DNA from: JACCZR01 sp035296565
GTDB taxonomy: Bacteria; Actinomycetota; Thermoleophilia; Solirubrobacterales; Thermoleophilaceae
Reading direction: 5' to 3'
Assembly: GCA_035296565.1 (NCBI GenBank)
Contig: DATHAQ010000047.1
Coordinates: forward strand, 1-64,000
DNA: 64,000 bases
The notes beneath the pieces were generated by a model. The model saw only the letters and a program-made list of their open reading frames with translations. It had not been told where the DNA came from and made no database searches. Of this stretch, positions 34,501 to 43,343 are shown one piece after another; within the stretch, counting starts at the first letter, position 1, and every line of letters starts with the position of its first letter. Both the position numbers and the translations under genes were made by a program.

Positions 34501-35148
34501 CTACCTCCCGGGCGTTCTTGCATAGGCCACCGCCTCCACCTCTCGCGCACCCGCCGCGTGCAGCGCCCGCGCGCACGCGGCCAGTGTGGCGCCCGTGGTG
34601 ATCACGTCGTCCACCAGCACCGCGCGCGGTGGCGAGATACGGCGGGTGCTGAAGGTGGGCGCCTGGGCCAGGCGCGCGCCGCGACCGCGGCCCAGCTGGC
34701 GGGCCGCCCCGCCGCTGCGCTCGAGCACGTCGCAGACGGGCAGGCCCGTCCGCTCGGCGAGCGCGCCGGCCAGCGCCTCGGCCTGGTTGTAGCCGCGCTC
34801 ACGGCGGCGGCGCGGCGCCAGCGGCACGGGCACCAGCGCGCCCTCCAGCAGCCCGGCGGGGGCACCAGCGGCAATGGCCGCCGCCAGCTCGCCCGCCAGC
34901 CCGCGGGCGCCACGGAACTTCAGGCCCCCGATGAGCGCCCGTGCAGGGCCGTCATAGAGGACGGGCGCCCACGCCGGCACCCCATGGGCCGGTCGCGTTG
35001 CCGACTCGCTCCAGCGCAACCCGCCGCGGCAGGCGCGGCAGAGCGCGTGCCCTCTCGCGGCCGCGCCGCAGGCCCAGCACAGCGACGGGCTGAGGAGCGA
35101 GATGGGCACGGCGGCAACGGTGCCGCCAGGCGCGTAACGCCACAGCAC
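34501..35148 (-). CDS. ComF family phosphoribosyltransferase-like protein
   Basis: 215 aa. A zinc-finger N-terminus (LCWACGAAARGHALCRACRG), then LYDGPARALIGGLKFRG, VPVPLAPRRRRERGYNQAEALA and the PRPP-binding loop RAVLVDDVITTGATLAACARAL. ComF proteins act in DNA uptake or purine salvage. Start GTG 35148 fits the divergent -10 at 35157-35163; an internal GTG (35109) is possible. Upstream of hpf on the same strand. Confidence 0.88.
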   Translation of the reverse strand: MLWRYAPGGTVAAVPISLLSPSLCWACGAAARGHALCRACRGGLRWSESATRPAHGVPAWAPVLYDGPARALIGGLKFRGARGLAGELAAAIAAGAPAGLLEGALVPVPLAPRRRRERGYNQAEALAGALAERTGLPVCDVLERSGGAARQLGRGRGARLAQAPTFSTRRISPPRAVLVDDVITTGATLAACARALHAAGAREVEAVAYARTPGR

Positions 35149-35156
35149 GCGGTTGC

Positions 35157-35163
35157 GACAATC
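35157..35163. promoter_or_regulatory. Symmetric -10 sequence shared by divergent comF and ctaG
   Basis: GACAATC reads GACAAT rightward, 9 nt before the ctaG GTG (35172), and GATTGT leftward, 9 nt before the comF GTG (35148). Both would be leaderless. Confidence 0.45.
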
Positions 35164-35171
35164 GAGGATGC

Positions 35172-35999
35172 GTGGAGAACCCTCACCCGCAGCTCGACTG
35201 GCTGGCCGACCCGCTCGTGCTGGTCCCCATCCTCACGCTGGCGGTGGTCTACGCCATGCGCTTTCGCACCGCGCGGGCCGAGGCGGGCGGCCGCGGCACC
35301 AGCCCGCTCCGGGCGCTCGCCTTCGCCGCCGGGCTGCTCGTGCTCGTGGCGGCGACGGCCACCCCCCTGGACGGGCTCGGGGAGCGCTACCTGTTCTCCG
35401 CCCACATGCTGCAGCATGTGCTCCTGGGCGACGTCGCCCCGCTGCTCCTGCTGCTCGGCCTGTCGCGCGTGATCATGCGGCCCGCCACCCGGCGCCTGCA
35501 ACGCCTCGAACGCGCGCTGGGCCCCTTCGCCCACCCGCTCACGGGACTTCTGCTCTGGCTCGGGACCATGTACCTGTGGCACGTCCCGGCGATGTACGAG
35601 GCAGCCCTGGCGAGCCCCCTGGTGCACCTGGTCGAGCACGTGTCGTTCTTCGCGGCGGGCTTGGCCGTGTGGTGGCCGCTGATCCAGCCCGTCCCCATGC
35701 GCAGGCGCCTGACGGGCATGTGGCCGGTCGCCTACATCGGTGCGGCCAAGTTCGGCCTGGCCGCACTGGGCCTCTATCTCACTTGGTCCTCAGGCGTCGT
35801 CTATGAGCACTACGAGGCCGCCCCGCACATCTGGGGGCTGAGCCACCAGACCGACCAGAACGCGGGCGGCGCGATCATGATGGTCGAGCAGTCGCTGACC
35901 TTCGTGGTCGCGCTGGTGGTGGTGTTCAGCCTGGCGCTCAAGCAGTCGGAGACCGAGCAGCGCCGCCGCGAGCGGCTCGAGGACGCCGCCGCGGCTTAG
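35172..35999 (+). CDS. ctaG: Cytochrome c oxidase assembly factor, CtaG (caa3) type
   Basis: 275 aa, about seven membrane spans. FSAHMLQHVLLGDVAPLLLLLGL, GTMYLWHVPAMYEAAL, LVEHVSFFAAGLAVWWPLI and the His-rich segments match caa3_CtaG, a copper-linked factor for the CuA/CuB centres of cytochrome oxidase. A basic/acidic tail (QSETEQRRRERLED) ends it. GTG start. Its stop overlaps that of the next, convergent gene by 4 nt. Confidence 0.88.
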   Translation: MENPHPQLDWLADPLVLVPILTLAVVYAMRFRTARAEAGGRGTSPLRALAFAAGLLVLVAATATPLDGLGERYLFSAHMLQHVLLGDVAPLLLLLGLSRVIMRPATRRLQRLERALGPFAHPLTGLLLWLGTMYLWHVPAMYEAALASPLVHLVEHVSFFAAGLAVWWPLIQPVPMRRRLTGMWPVAYIGAAKFGLAALGLYLTWSSGVVYEHYEAAPHIWGLSHQTDQNAGGAIMMVEQSLTFVVALVVVFSLALKQSETEQRRRERLEDAAAA

Positions 36000-36868
36000 A
36001 GCCGCCCGATCGCATCCACGAGCACCGAACGCGCGGGCACCCGCGAGCCCGGCAGCAGGATCGTGTCGCGCAGCGAGGCCCCGGCGCCCACGCGGGAGCC
36101 CGCGCCGATCACCACACGGCCCATGAGCTCCACCCCCGCGTCGATCTCGCAGCCCTCCCCGACCCATACCGATCCGCTGGTGGCCTCGAGCGCCCGCCAG
36201 TTGGCCTCCCGCAGCTTGGACGGCGAGCCGATGTCGTTCCAGTAGGCCGTCGTCTCGAGCGCGTGCAGGGGCACGTCGTTCTCCAGCAGGACGGGAAAGA
36301 CGTCCTGCGCCCAGTCGACGGGGTCCTCGGCCGGGAAGTAGTCGAACACCCCGGGCGAGAAGCAGTAGATGCCGCAGTTGGCCAGGTCCGACAGGGCCTC
36401 CGCGGGATGCGGTTTCTCCTGGAAGCCGGTCACCCGGCCTCCCTCGCCGATCAGGACGGCGCCGTAGTCGCGAATGTCGGCGACCCGCTGCGCCACGAGG
36501 GTGGCCACGGCACCGGAGGAGCGGTGTCGCCGCACCAGCTCGTCGAGCCGGATCTCGTTGAGGGAGTCTCCCGAGACGACGACGATCGGGTCGTCGCCGA
36601 AGAAGTCCGCCGCGTTGCGCACCCCGCCGGCGGTGCCCAGCGGCTCTTCCTCGACGCGGTAGGCCAGCCGATCGCCGAAGTAGCCCCGGATGGCATCCGG
36701 CAGGTGATGGAGGTTCGCCACCAGCTCGTCGAAGCCCTGGCGCTCGAGCGCGTCGACGATGTGGGCCAGCGCCGGGCGGTTCAACACGGGCATCATCGGC
36801 TTGGGGAGCTCGGCGGTGAGCGGCATGAGCCGCGTGCCGAGACCGGCGGCGAGGAGCATGGCCTTCAT
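35996..36868 (-). CDS. Sugar-phosphate nucleotidyltransferase (mannose-1-phosphate guanylyltransferase-like)
   Basis: 290 aa. MLLAAGLGTRLMPLTAELPKPMMPV is the GxGTRLxPxT...KPM signature; VVVSGDSLNEI marks the metal site, and a short C-terminal left-handed beta-helix (VGEGCEIDAGVELMGRVVIGAGSRVGAGASL) follows. It makes an NDP-sugar, probably GDP-mannose or dTDP/UDP-glucose. ATG 36868 stands 9 nt after TAGCTT. Paralogous to 40996-42024. Confidence 0.87.
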   Translation of the reverse strand: MKAMLLAAGLGTRLMPLTAELPKPMMPVLNRPALAHIVDALERQGFDELVANLHHLPDAIRGYFGDRLAYRVEEEPLGTAGGVRNAADFFGDDPIVVVSGDSLNEIRLDELVRRHRSSGAVATLVAQRVADIRDYGAVLIGEGGRVTGFQEKPHPAEALSDLANCGIYCFSPGVFDYFPAEDPVDWAQDVFPVLLENDVPLHALETTAYWNDIGSPSKLREANWRALEATSGSVWVGEGCEIDAGVELMGRVVIGAGSRVGAGASLRDTILLPGSRVPARSVLVDAIGRL

Positions 36869-36877
36869 CGCGCCGCG

Positions 36878-36883
36878 AAGCTA
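36878..36883 (-). promoter_or_regulatory. -10 box TAGCTT, 9 nt before the nucleotidyltransferase ATG
   Basis: Minus strand TAGCTT, CGCGGCGCG, ATG at 36868. It sits in the 38-nt gap after the ahcY-like gene. Confidence 0.5.
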
Positions 36884-36906
36884 CCCGAGGCGGCCGGCCG
36901 TCCAGT

Positions 36907-38067
36907 TCAGGCCCAGGACGTCAGGTAGAGCCGCTGACCCTCGGTGAGCTCGTCGATCGACACACCGAGGGCGGCGAGCTTCAGCCGAGCGACCTCGTCG
37001 TCGAGCTCGGGTGGCACGGCGAGCACCTTGGGCTCGAGCTTCCCGGCGTTCTGGATCAGGTGCTCTACGGCGAGCGCCTGGAGCGCAAAGCTCACGTCCA
37101 TCACCGACGCCGGGTGTCCCTCGGCGGCGGCGAGGTTGACCACGCGGCCGTTGGCGAGCAGGTGGAGTCGCTTGCCGCCGACGTCGAACTCCTCCACCAG
37201 CGGCAGCACCTGCCGCGAGGGGCCGTCGGCCACGCCGCTGAGCGCGGCGATGTCGATCTCCACGTCGAAGTGCCCCGCGTTGGCCAGCAGCGCCCCGTCC
37301 TTCATGCGTTCGAAGTGCTCGCTGCGCAGGACCGAGCGCGAGCCGGTGACCGTGACGAAGATGTCGCCGCGCTCGGCAGCCTCCAGGATCGGCATCACCT
37401 CGAAGCCGTCCATGCGGGCCTCCAGCGCACGGAACGGGTCGACCTCGCAGACAACCACCGCCGCGCCCGCCCCGCGGGCGCGCTCGGCGACCCCCTTACC
37501 CGCGAAGCCGTAGCCCAGCAGCACGAGGGTGTGGCCCGCCAGCAGGATATTGGTGGCGCGCAGGATGCCGTCGAGCGCTGACTGGCCGGTGCCGTGACGA
37601 TCGTTGAAGGTGCGCTCGGTGCGGGCCTCGTTGACGGCCAGGATCGGGTAGCGCAGGCCGCCCTCCTCGGCGAGGTGGCGCAGGCGCACGATGCCCGTGG
37701 TGGTCTCCTCGGTGCCGCCGAGCGCCTCGTGGCCGGCCGCGTTGACCCCGGTGACCAGGTCCGCGCCGTCGTCGAGCGTGATCTGCGGCTCGGCCCCGAC
37801 CAGATCCTTCACGTGGGCCACGTAGCTCTCGGCGCTCTCGCCGCGCTCGGAGGAGATCGCCACCTCCTCCGCCGAGAGAGCGCCGACCACGTCGTCCTGG
37901 GTGGACAGCGGGTTGGCCGCGGCCATGCGGACATCCGCGCCGCCGCGCCTGAGCGTTCGGGCCAGGACCGCCGTCTCGGCCGTCACGTGAAGGCAGGCGG
38001 CAACGCGGATCCCGTCGAGCGGGCGCTCGTCCTCGAAGCGCCGGGCTATGGAGCGGAGGACCGGCAT
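36907..38067 (-). CDS. Adenosylhomocysteinase-like protein with altered catalytic residues
   Basis: 386 aa, the short archaeal/Thermotoga-like form (no insertion, no KxxxYRY tail). The NAD site GYGFAGKGVAERARG, His27 (ACLHVTAETAV), EETTTG, NAGHFD and EGHPASVMD are kept. In the active-site segment AVNEARTERTFNDRHGTGQS, however, Lys186, Asp190 and Asn191 (human numbering) are Glu151, Asn155 and Asp156, and Cys195 is Thr160 (the last is normal for this subtype). Lys186 and Asp190 are needed for hydrolysis, so ordinary SAH hydrolase activity is doubtful. ATG with GGAGG upstream. Follows the intact ahcY. Confidence 0.85.
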   Translation of the reverse strand: MPVLRSIARRFEDERPLDGIRVAACLHVTAETAVLARTLRRGGADVRMAAANPLSTQDDVVGALSAEEVAISSERGESAESYVAHVKDLVGAEPQITLDDGADLVTGVNAAGHEALGGTEETTTGIVRLRHLAEEGGLRYPILAVNEARTERTFNDRHGTGQSALDGILRATNILLAGHTLVLLGYGFAGKGVAERARGAGAAVVVCEVDPFRALEARMDGFEVMPILEAAERGDIFVTVTGSRSVLRSEHFERMKDGALLANAGHFDVEIDIAALSGVADGPSRQVLPLVEEFDVGGKRLHLLANGRVVNLAAAEGHPASVMDVSFALQALAVEHLIQNAGKLEPKVLAVPPELDDEVARLKLAALGVSIDELTEGQRLYLTSWA

Positions 38068-38101
38068 GCGGCCCTCCGCCCAGTTGATGCGTTCGCTGCC
38101 C

Positions 38102-39523
<1,422 letters not shown>

Positions 39524-39532
39524 TCTTCTCCT

Positions 39533-39547
39533 GTGATCGTGGTCAAG
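39533..39547. promoter_or_regulatory. Second MerR-type half-site just before ahcY
   Basis: GTGATCGTGGTCAAG shares GATCGTG(G)TCAAG with the site at 39911-39925 upstream of merR. It lies at the merR stop, immediately before the ahcY ribosome site. Confidence 0.4.
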
Positions 39548-39893
39548 AGGCGGCCAGGAGCGCTTCGTGCTTGCGCTGCTCCCAGTCCAGCCAGTCCTCG
39601 GAAGCGACGCCCTGGGGGCGTTCGGGCTCGGACTCGAGCCAACTGTCCAGCTCCCCGCGTAGATCGTCCTCGTTGCGCAGGCGCGCGGCGAAGGCGACGT
39701 CCGACAGCCCGCAGTCGAAGCGCTCCAGCAGCTCGCGCAGGGTGCGCAGGCGTTGCAGCTCTCCGGGGCCGAACACGCGGTACCCGGCCGGCGTGCGCTC
39801 CGGATCGACGAGACCACCGCGCTCGAGATAGCGCAGCATCCTCGGCGACCAGCCGGTGAGCTCGGCCGCCTGATGGATGGTCAGGCCGTCCAT
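39543..39893 (-). CDS. MerR-family regulator
   Basis: 116 aa. LTIHQAAELTGWSPRMLRYLERGGLVDPERTPAGYRVF is the MerR helix-turn-helix and wing, followed by LQRLRTLRELLERFDCGLSDVAFA and a short Trp-rich C-terminus (SEDWLDWEQRKHEALL) instead of a metal-binding domain. It is transcribed ahead of ahcY, so it may control methyl-cycle genes. ATG 39893; an inverted repeat precedes it. Confidence 0.88.
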   Translation of the reverse strand: MDGLTIHQAAELTGWSPRMLRYLERGGLVDPERTPAGYRVFGPGELQRLRTLRELLERFDCGLSDVAFAARLRNEDDLRGELDSWLESEPERPQGVASEDWLDWEQRKHEALLAAS

Positions 39894-39902
39894 TCGGCCG
39901 CA

Positions 39903-39928
39903 AACCTTACCACGATCGTGTCAAGGTT
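39903..39928. promoter_or_regulatory. Inverted repeat upstream of merR-ahcY
   Basis: AACCTT (39903-39908) and AAGGTT (39923-39928) flank the perfect palindrome CACGATCGTG (39911-39920); 24 of 26 positions are symmetric. TAAGGT (minus strand of 39904-39909), 10 nt before the merR ATG, may be the -10, so binding would cover the promoter. Confidence 0.6.
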
Positions 39929-39955
39929 GGGGCCGGCGCTCGTGCGCCGACGCAC

Positions 39956-40999
39956 TCAGGCGTCCAGCTCGGCCTTGAAGCGCTCGATCGGCTCGACCGG
40001 CGTGGGGTCGATGCCCTCCAGCACGGCCAGGTAGACGCTGACCAGGTCGCCGAGCAGCACCAGCGAGAGCACGCGCTCGAAGGGGGTGTCGCCCTTGGCG
40101 TCGACCAGGGTGCAGGCCGCGCCGGCGTCCCTGGCCAGCTTGGCTGTCACCTCCACCCGGCGGCGCACGCGCGGATGCTGGTCGGCGTTCTCGAGGAATA
40201 CGGCCGAGAGCGGGGCGAGGGCGCGGCCGCGCTCCCAGCCGCAGATCTCGTTGTGGTTGGCCTCGGGCAACGCGGAGGCGAATGCGGCCGTCTCGGCGTT
40301 CTCGTTGATCTGGGTTTTCCAGCGCATGGCCGGCGCCAGGGTGGGCCCGGCGCCGTGAACGACGGGGATGGTCCCGTGAAGGCGGTGGGCGATCTCGGCC
40401 GCGAGCGAGCCATCGGCTCCCGGCCCCCACTCGTCGGCGAGCCCGCGCAGCAGCGGCTCCGCCTGCTCGACCTCGCCGCGCAGGGAGGGCGCGGCGTTGC
40501 AGGCCGCGGCCGCCGCCATGACCCCGACGGCCATGTAGATCACCGCCGCGCGTGGCTGCATGCCGGAGGGGACGCCGATGACCGGCACGCCATCCTCGCG
40601 GGCCGCCGCGGCGAGGCTGCCGCCGGTGGTGAGCACAGCCCGGGGCGCGCCGGCCACGCGGGCCGCCTCGTAGCAGGCGAGGGTCTCCTCGGTCTCGCCC
40701 GAGTAGCTCGAGCATAGGACGAAGTAGTCGGAGGTCAGCCAGCCGGGAGGCGAGTACCCGCGCAGCACCTGCAGCGGCCGGGTAGCGCGGTCGTCGAGCA
40801 CCGCGTTGGCCAGGTCGGCGCCGATGGCCGAGCCGCCCATGCCGCAGACCAGCAGCCCGCCCGGCGTCTCCGCGCCGGGCAGGCCTGCCGACTCGGCGCG
40901 CCACAGTGCGTCCTCCAGCTGCAGCGGCTGGGCGACGATGTCGGAGAGCATCCCCGTCTTGTCGAGGTGCTCGATCGCGTCCGGCTGGATGACGGTCAT
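39956..40999 (-). CDS. Bifunctional phosphoglucose/phosphomannose isomerase
   Basis: 347 aa with two SIS domains. LLVCGMGGSAIGADLANA, LCSSYSGETEETLACYEAA and the second-domain VVHGAGPTLAPAMRWKTQINENAET and ALPEANHNEICGWE match the pgi/pmi enzyme of archaea and actinobacteria. It interconverts fructose-6-P with glucose-6-P and mannose-6-P, feeding GDP-mannose synthesis. ATG overlaps the stop of the nucleotidyltransferase gene (ATGA). Confidence 0.92.
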   Translation of the reverse strand: MTVIQPDAIEHLDKTGMLSDIVAQPLQLEDALWRAESAGLPGAETPGGLLVCGMGGSAIGADLANAVLDDRATRPLQVLRGYSPPGWLTSDYFVLCSSYSGETEETLACYEAARVAGAPRAVLTTGGSLAAAAREDGVPVIGVPSGMQPRAAVIYMAVGVMAAAAACNAAPSLRGEVEQAEPLLRGLADEWGPGADGSLAAEIAHRLHGTIPVVHGAGPTLAPAMRWKTQINENAETAAFASALPEANHNEICGWERGRALAPLSAVFLENADQHPRVRRRVEVTAKLARDAGAACTLVDAKGDTPFERVLSLVLLGDLVSVYLAVLEGIDPTPVEPIERFKAELDA

Positions 41000-42024
41000 C
41001 CGACCCTCTCCCCCGGCTCCACCCGGGCCTCGGCGCTGACGCGCGCCCCCGACTCCACCCGCGCGCCGGCTCCCACCAGGGCCCCCGGCTCCACATGAGC
41101 GCCCTCGCCTACGCGCACCCGCTCGGCCAGCACGCTCTCCTGGATCACGCAGTCGGCGCCCACGACCACGCCATCGTGAAGCACCGAGCGCTCGACCGCG
41201 CTGTCGCTGCCCACCGAGCAGTGCGAGCCGAGCACCGTCTGGGGGCCGATATGGGCTCCGGCGGTCAGGCAACCCTCGCCGATCAGGGACCCCGTCTCGT
41301 CACGCGGCGGCAGGTTGCTGCGCGGGTGGCCTGCCAGCAGGTCGTAAGTCGCCTCGAGGTAGCGCTCGGGCGTTCCGATGTCGAGCCAGTAGCCCTCCGC
41401 GGGCCAGCCCAGGAGCCCCTTGCCCACCAGCTCCGGGAACACCTCACGCTCGAAGGAGACCGGCCGGCCGGCGGGGATGCCCTCCACGACCGGGCGCTCC
41501 AGCACGTAGGCGCCCGCGTTGATGCGGTTGGTGGGCGCGGGCCCGTCGGACTTCTCGAGGAAGTCCAGCACCCAGCCGGCGTCGTCTGTGGGCACGACGC
41601 CGTAGCTGGAGGTGTCCTCGACGGCGATCAGCGCCAGGGTGGCCAGCGCCCCCGCCTCGTCGTGACGGGCCAGCTCGGCGGTGAGGTCCATGTCGGTGAG
41701 CACGTCGCCGTTGAGCACCACCAGCCGCTCCTCGAGCAGGCCCTCGTCCAGGGCCAGGCGCACCGGCCCGCCGGTGCCGAGTGGCTCGCGCTCGATCACG
41801 TAGCGCAGGCGCATGCCCTCGTAGATGTCGCCGAGGACGTCGTGCACGCCGTCGGAGAGGAAGCCGCAGGAGAGGATCACCTCGGTCACGCCGTGCGAGC
41901 GCAGCCAATCCAGCATGAACGTGAGGAAGGGCCGCCCGGCGAGCGGCATGACCGGCTTGGGGACCGTGCGGGTGAGCGGGCGCAGGCGGGTGCCCTCGCC
42001 GCCCGCGAGAACTAGCGCCTGCAT
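40996..42024 (-). CDS. Mannose-1-phosphate guanylyltransferase-like NDP-sugar synthase
   Basis: 342 aa. ALVLAGGEGTRLRPLTRTVPKPVMPL at the N-terminus, LVVLNGDVLTDMD for the metal, SYGVVPTDD and WLDIGTPERYLEATYDLL, then a long hexapeptide beta-helix (IGPQTVLGSHCSVGSDSAVE to the end). It probably makes GDP-mannose from mannose-1-P. Starts 4 nt after ugd stop and overlaps the isomerase start, so ugd, this gene and the isomerase form one operon for sugar precursors. Confidence 0.9.
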   Translation of the reverse strand: MQALVLAGGEGTRLRPLTRTVPKPVMPLAGRPFLTFMLDWLRSHGVTEVILSCGFLSDGVHDVLGDIYEGMRLRYVIEREPLGTGGPVRLALDEGLLEERLVVLNGDVLTDMDLTAELARHDEAGALATLALIAVEDTSSYGVVPTDDAGWVLDFLEKSDGPAPTNRINAGAYVLERPVVEGIPAGRPVSFEREVFPELVGKGLLGWPAEGYWLDIGTPERYLEATYDLLAGHPRSNLPPRDETGSLIGEGCLTAGAHIGPQTVLGSHCSVGSDSAVERSVLHDGVVVGADCVIQESVLAERVRVGEGAHVEPGALVGAGARVESGARVSAEARVEPGERVG

Positions 42025-42028
42025 GGGC

Positions 42029-43303
42029 TCAGCGTCCTATGCCCTCGTAGCTGAAGCCGGCCTCGACCAGCGATGGGCCGTCTAGGAAGTTGCGCCCGTC
42101 GACGATCAGCGGCACGTTCATGCGCTCACGCATGGCGCTCCAGTCCAGCTCGGCGAACTCCGCCCACTCGGTCACGAGCACCGCGCCGTCGGCGCCGTCC
42201 AGCGCCTCCTCGACCGAGTCGGCGATGGTGGCGCCGCCCAGCATCTCGCGGGCCCCCTCCGCCGCCACGGGGTCGTAGACGCGCACGTTCGCGCCCTCGC
42301 CCTGGAGCCGCGCCGAGAGCACGAGGCTGGTCGCCTCGCGCACGTCGTCGGTGTCCGGCTTGAAGGCCACCCCGAGCAGCGTGATCTCCTTGCCCACCAG
42401 GGAGCCGAGGTGCTTCTGGAGCTTGCCGATGGTGCGCCTCTTCTGGAGCTCGTTGACCTCGATCACGGCCGTCAGCAGCTGGAAGTGGTACCCCGTGTTG
42501 CCGGCCAGCTGCTTGAGCGCGCTGACGTCCTTGGGGAAGCACGAGCCGCCGTAGCCGATGCCGGCCTGGAGGAACTTCGGGCCGATGCGGTCGTCCAGGC
42601 CCATGCCGCGTGCCACCTCGGAGACGTCGGCGCCCAGCTCCTCCGAGACATTGGCGATCTCGTTGATGAAGGAGATCTTCGTGGCGAGGAAGGCGTTCGA
42701 GGCCAGCTTGACCATCTCGGCGCTGGCCACGTCCGTCCGCACGCGGGCGCCGTCCAGCGTGCTGTACAGCGCCTCAACGCGGTCGGCGAAGCCCTGCGAG
42801 CCGTCGTCGGCGCCGATGACCACCCGGTCGGGGCTCATGAAGTCCTTGATCGCCGAGCCTTCCTTGAGGAACTCGGGGTTCGAGACGTAGCCGACGTTGG
42901 GAAAGCGGCGCACGATCGAGCGCCCGGTGCCCACCGGGACGGTGCTCTTCATGACGATCGCGTGGCCCTCGGACGCGCCCAGGTCGGCGATGACCGCCTC
43001 CACGCGCGAGAGGTCGGCGTCGCCCGAGTAGGTCGGCGGGGTGTCGACGCAGCAGAACAGCAGCGAGGCGTTGTCGAGCACCTCGCCCATGTCGGTCGTG
43101 AAGTGCAGCCGCTCGGCGTTTCCCCCCACGAGCTCGGAGAGACCCGGCTCGTGCATGGGGACCTGGCCGCGCGAGAGGGCATCGACCCTCTCCGAGACGA
43201 TGTCGCGCGCGTAGACGTGGTGTCCGAGCTCGGCGAAGCACGCCGCCGTGCACAGACCGACCCAGCCGACGCCGATGACTCCTATGGGCTCCTTGTCGGC
43301 CAT
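42029..43303 (-). CDS. ugd: UDP-glucose 6-dehydrogenase
   Basis: 424 aa. NAD site IGVIGVGWVGLCTAACFAELG, FCCVDTPPTYSGDADLS, STVPVGTGRS, NPEFLKEGSAIKDFM and the catalytic Cys in GIGYGGSCFPKDVSAL; the C-terminal domain has GVAFKPDTDDVREA. It oxidises UDP-glucose to UDP-glucuronate. ATG start; TAGCCT lies 13 nt upstream, so a very short leader is likely. First gene of the sugar-precursor operon. Confidence 0.95.
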   Translation of the reverse strand: MADKEPIGVIGVGWVGLCTAACFAELGHHVYARDIVSERVDALSRGQVPMHEPGLSELVGGNAERLHFTTDMGEVLDNASLLFCCVDTPPTYSGDADLSRVEAVIADLGASEGHAIVMKSTVPVGTGRSIVRRFPNVGYVSNPEFLKEGSAIKDFMSPDRVVIGADDGSQGFADRVEALYSTLDGARVRTDVASAEMVKLASNAFLATKISFINEIANVSEELGADVSEVARGMGLDDRIGPKFLQAGIGYGGSCFPKDVSALKQLAGNTGYHFQLLTAVIEVNELQKRRTIGKLQKHLGSLVGKEITLLGVAFKPDTDDVREATSLVLSARLQGEGANVRVYDPVAAEGAREMLGGATIADSVEEALDGADGAVLVTEWAEFAELDWSAMRERMNVPLIVDGRNFLDGPSLVEAGFSYEGIGR

Positions 43304-43343
43304 GAGCGGACGCGCCAGGCTAGTGAACCGATCGAGCGCCCCG

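Noticed and set aside
39919..39924. TTGACA on the minus strand as a -35 box for merR
   Set aside because: Only 9 nt from the TAAGGT candidate -10, too short for a promoter; it fits better as part of the inverted repeat.
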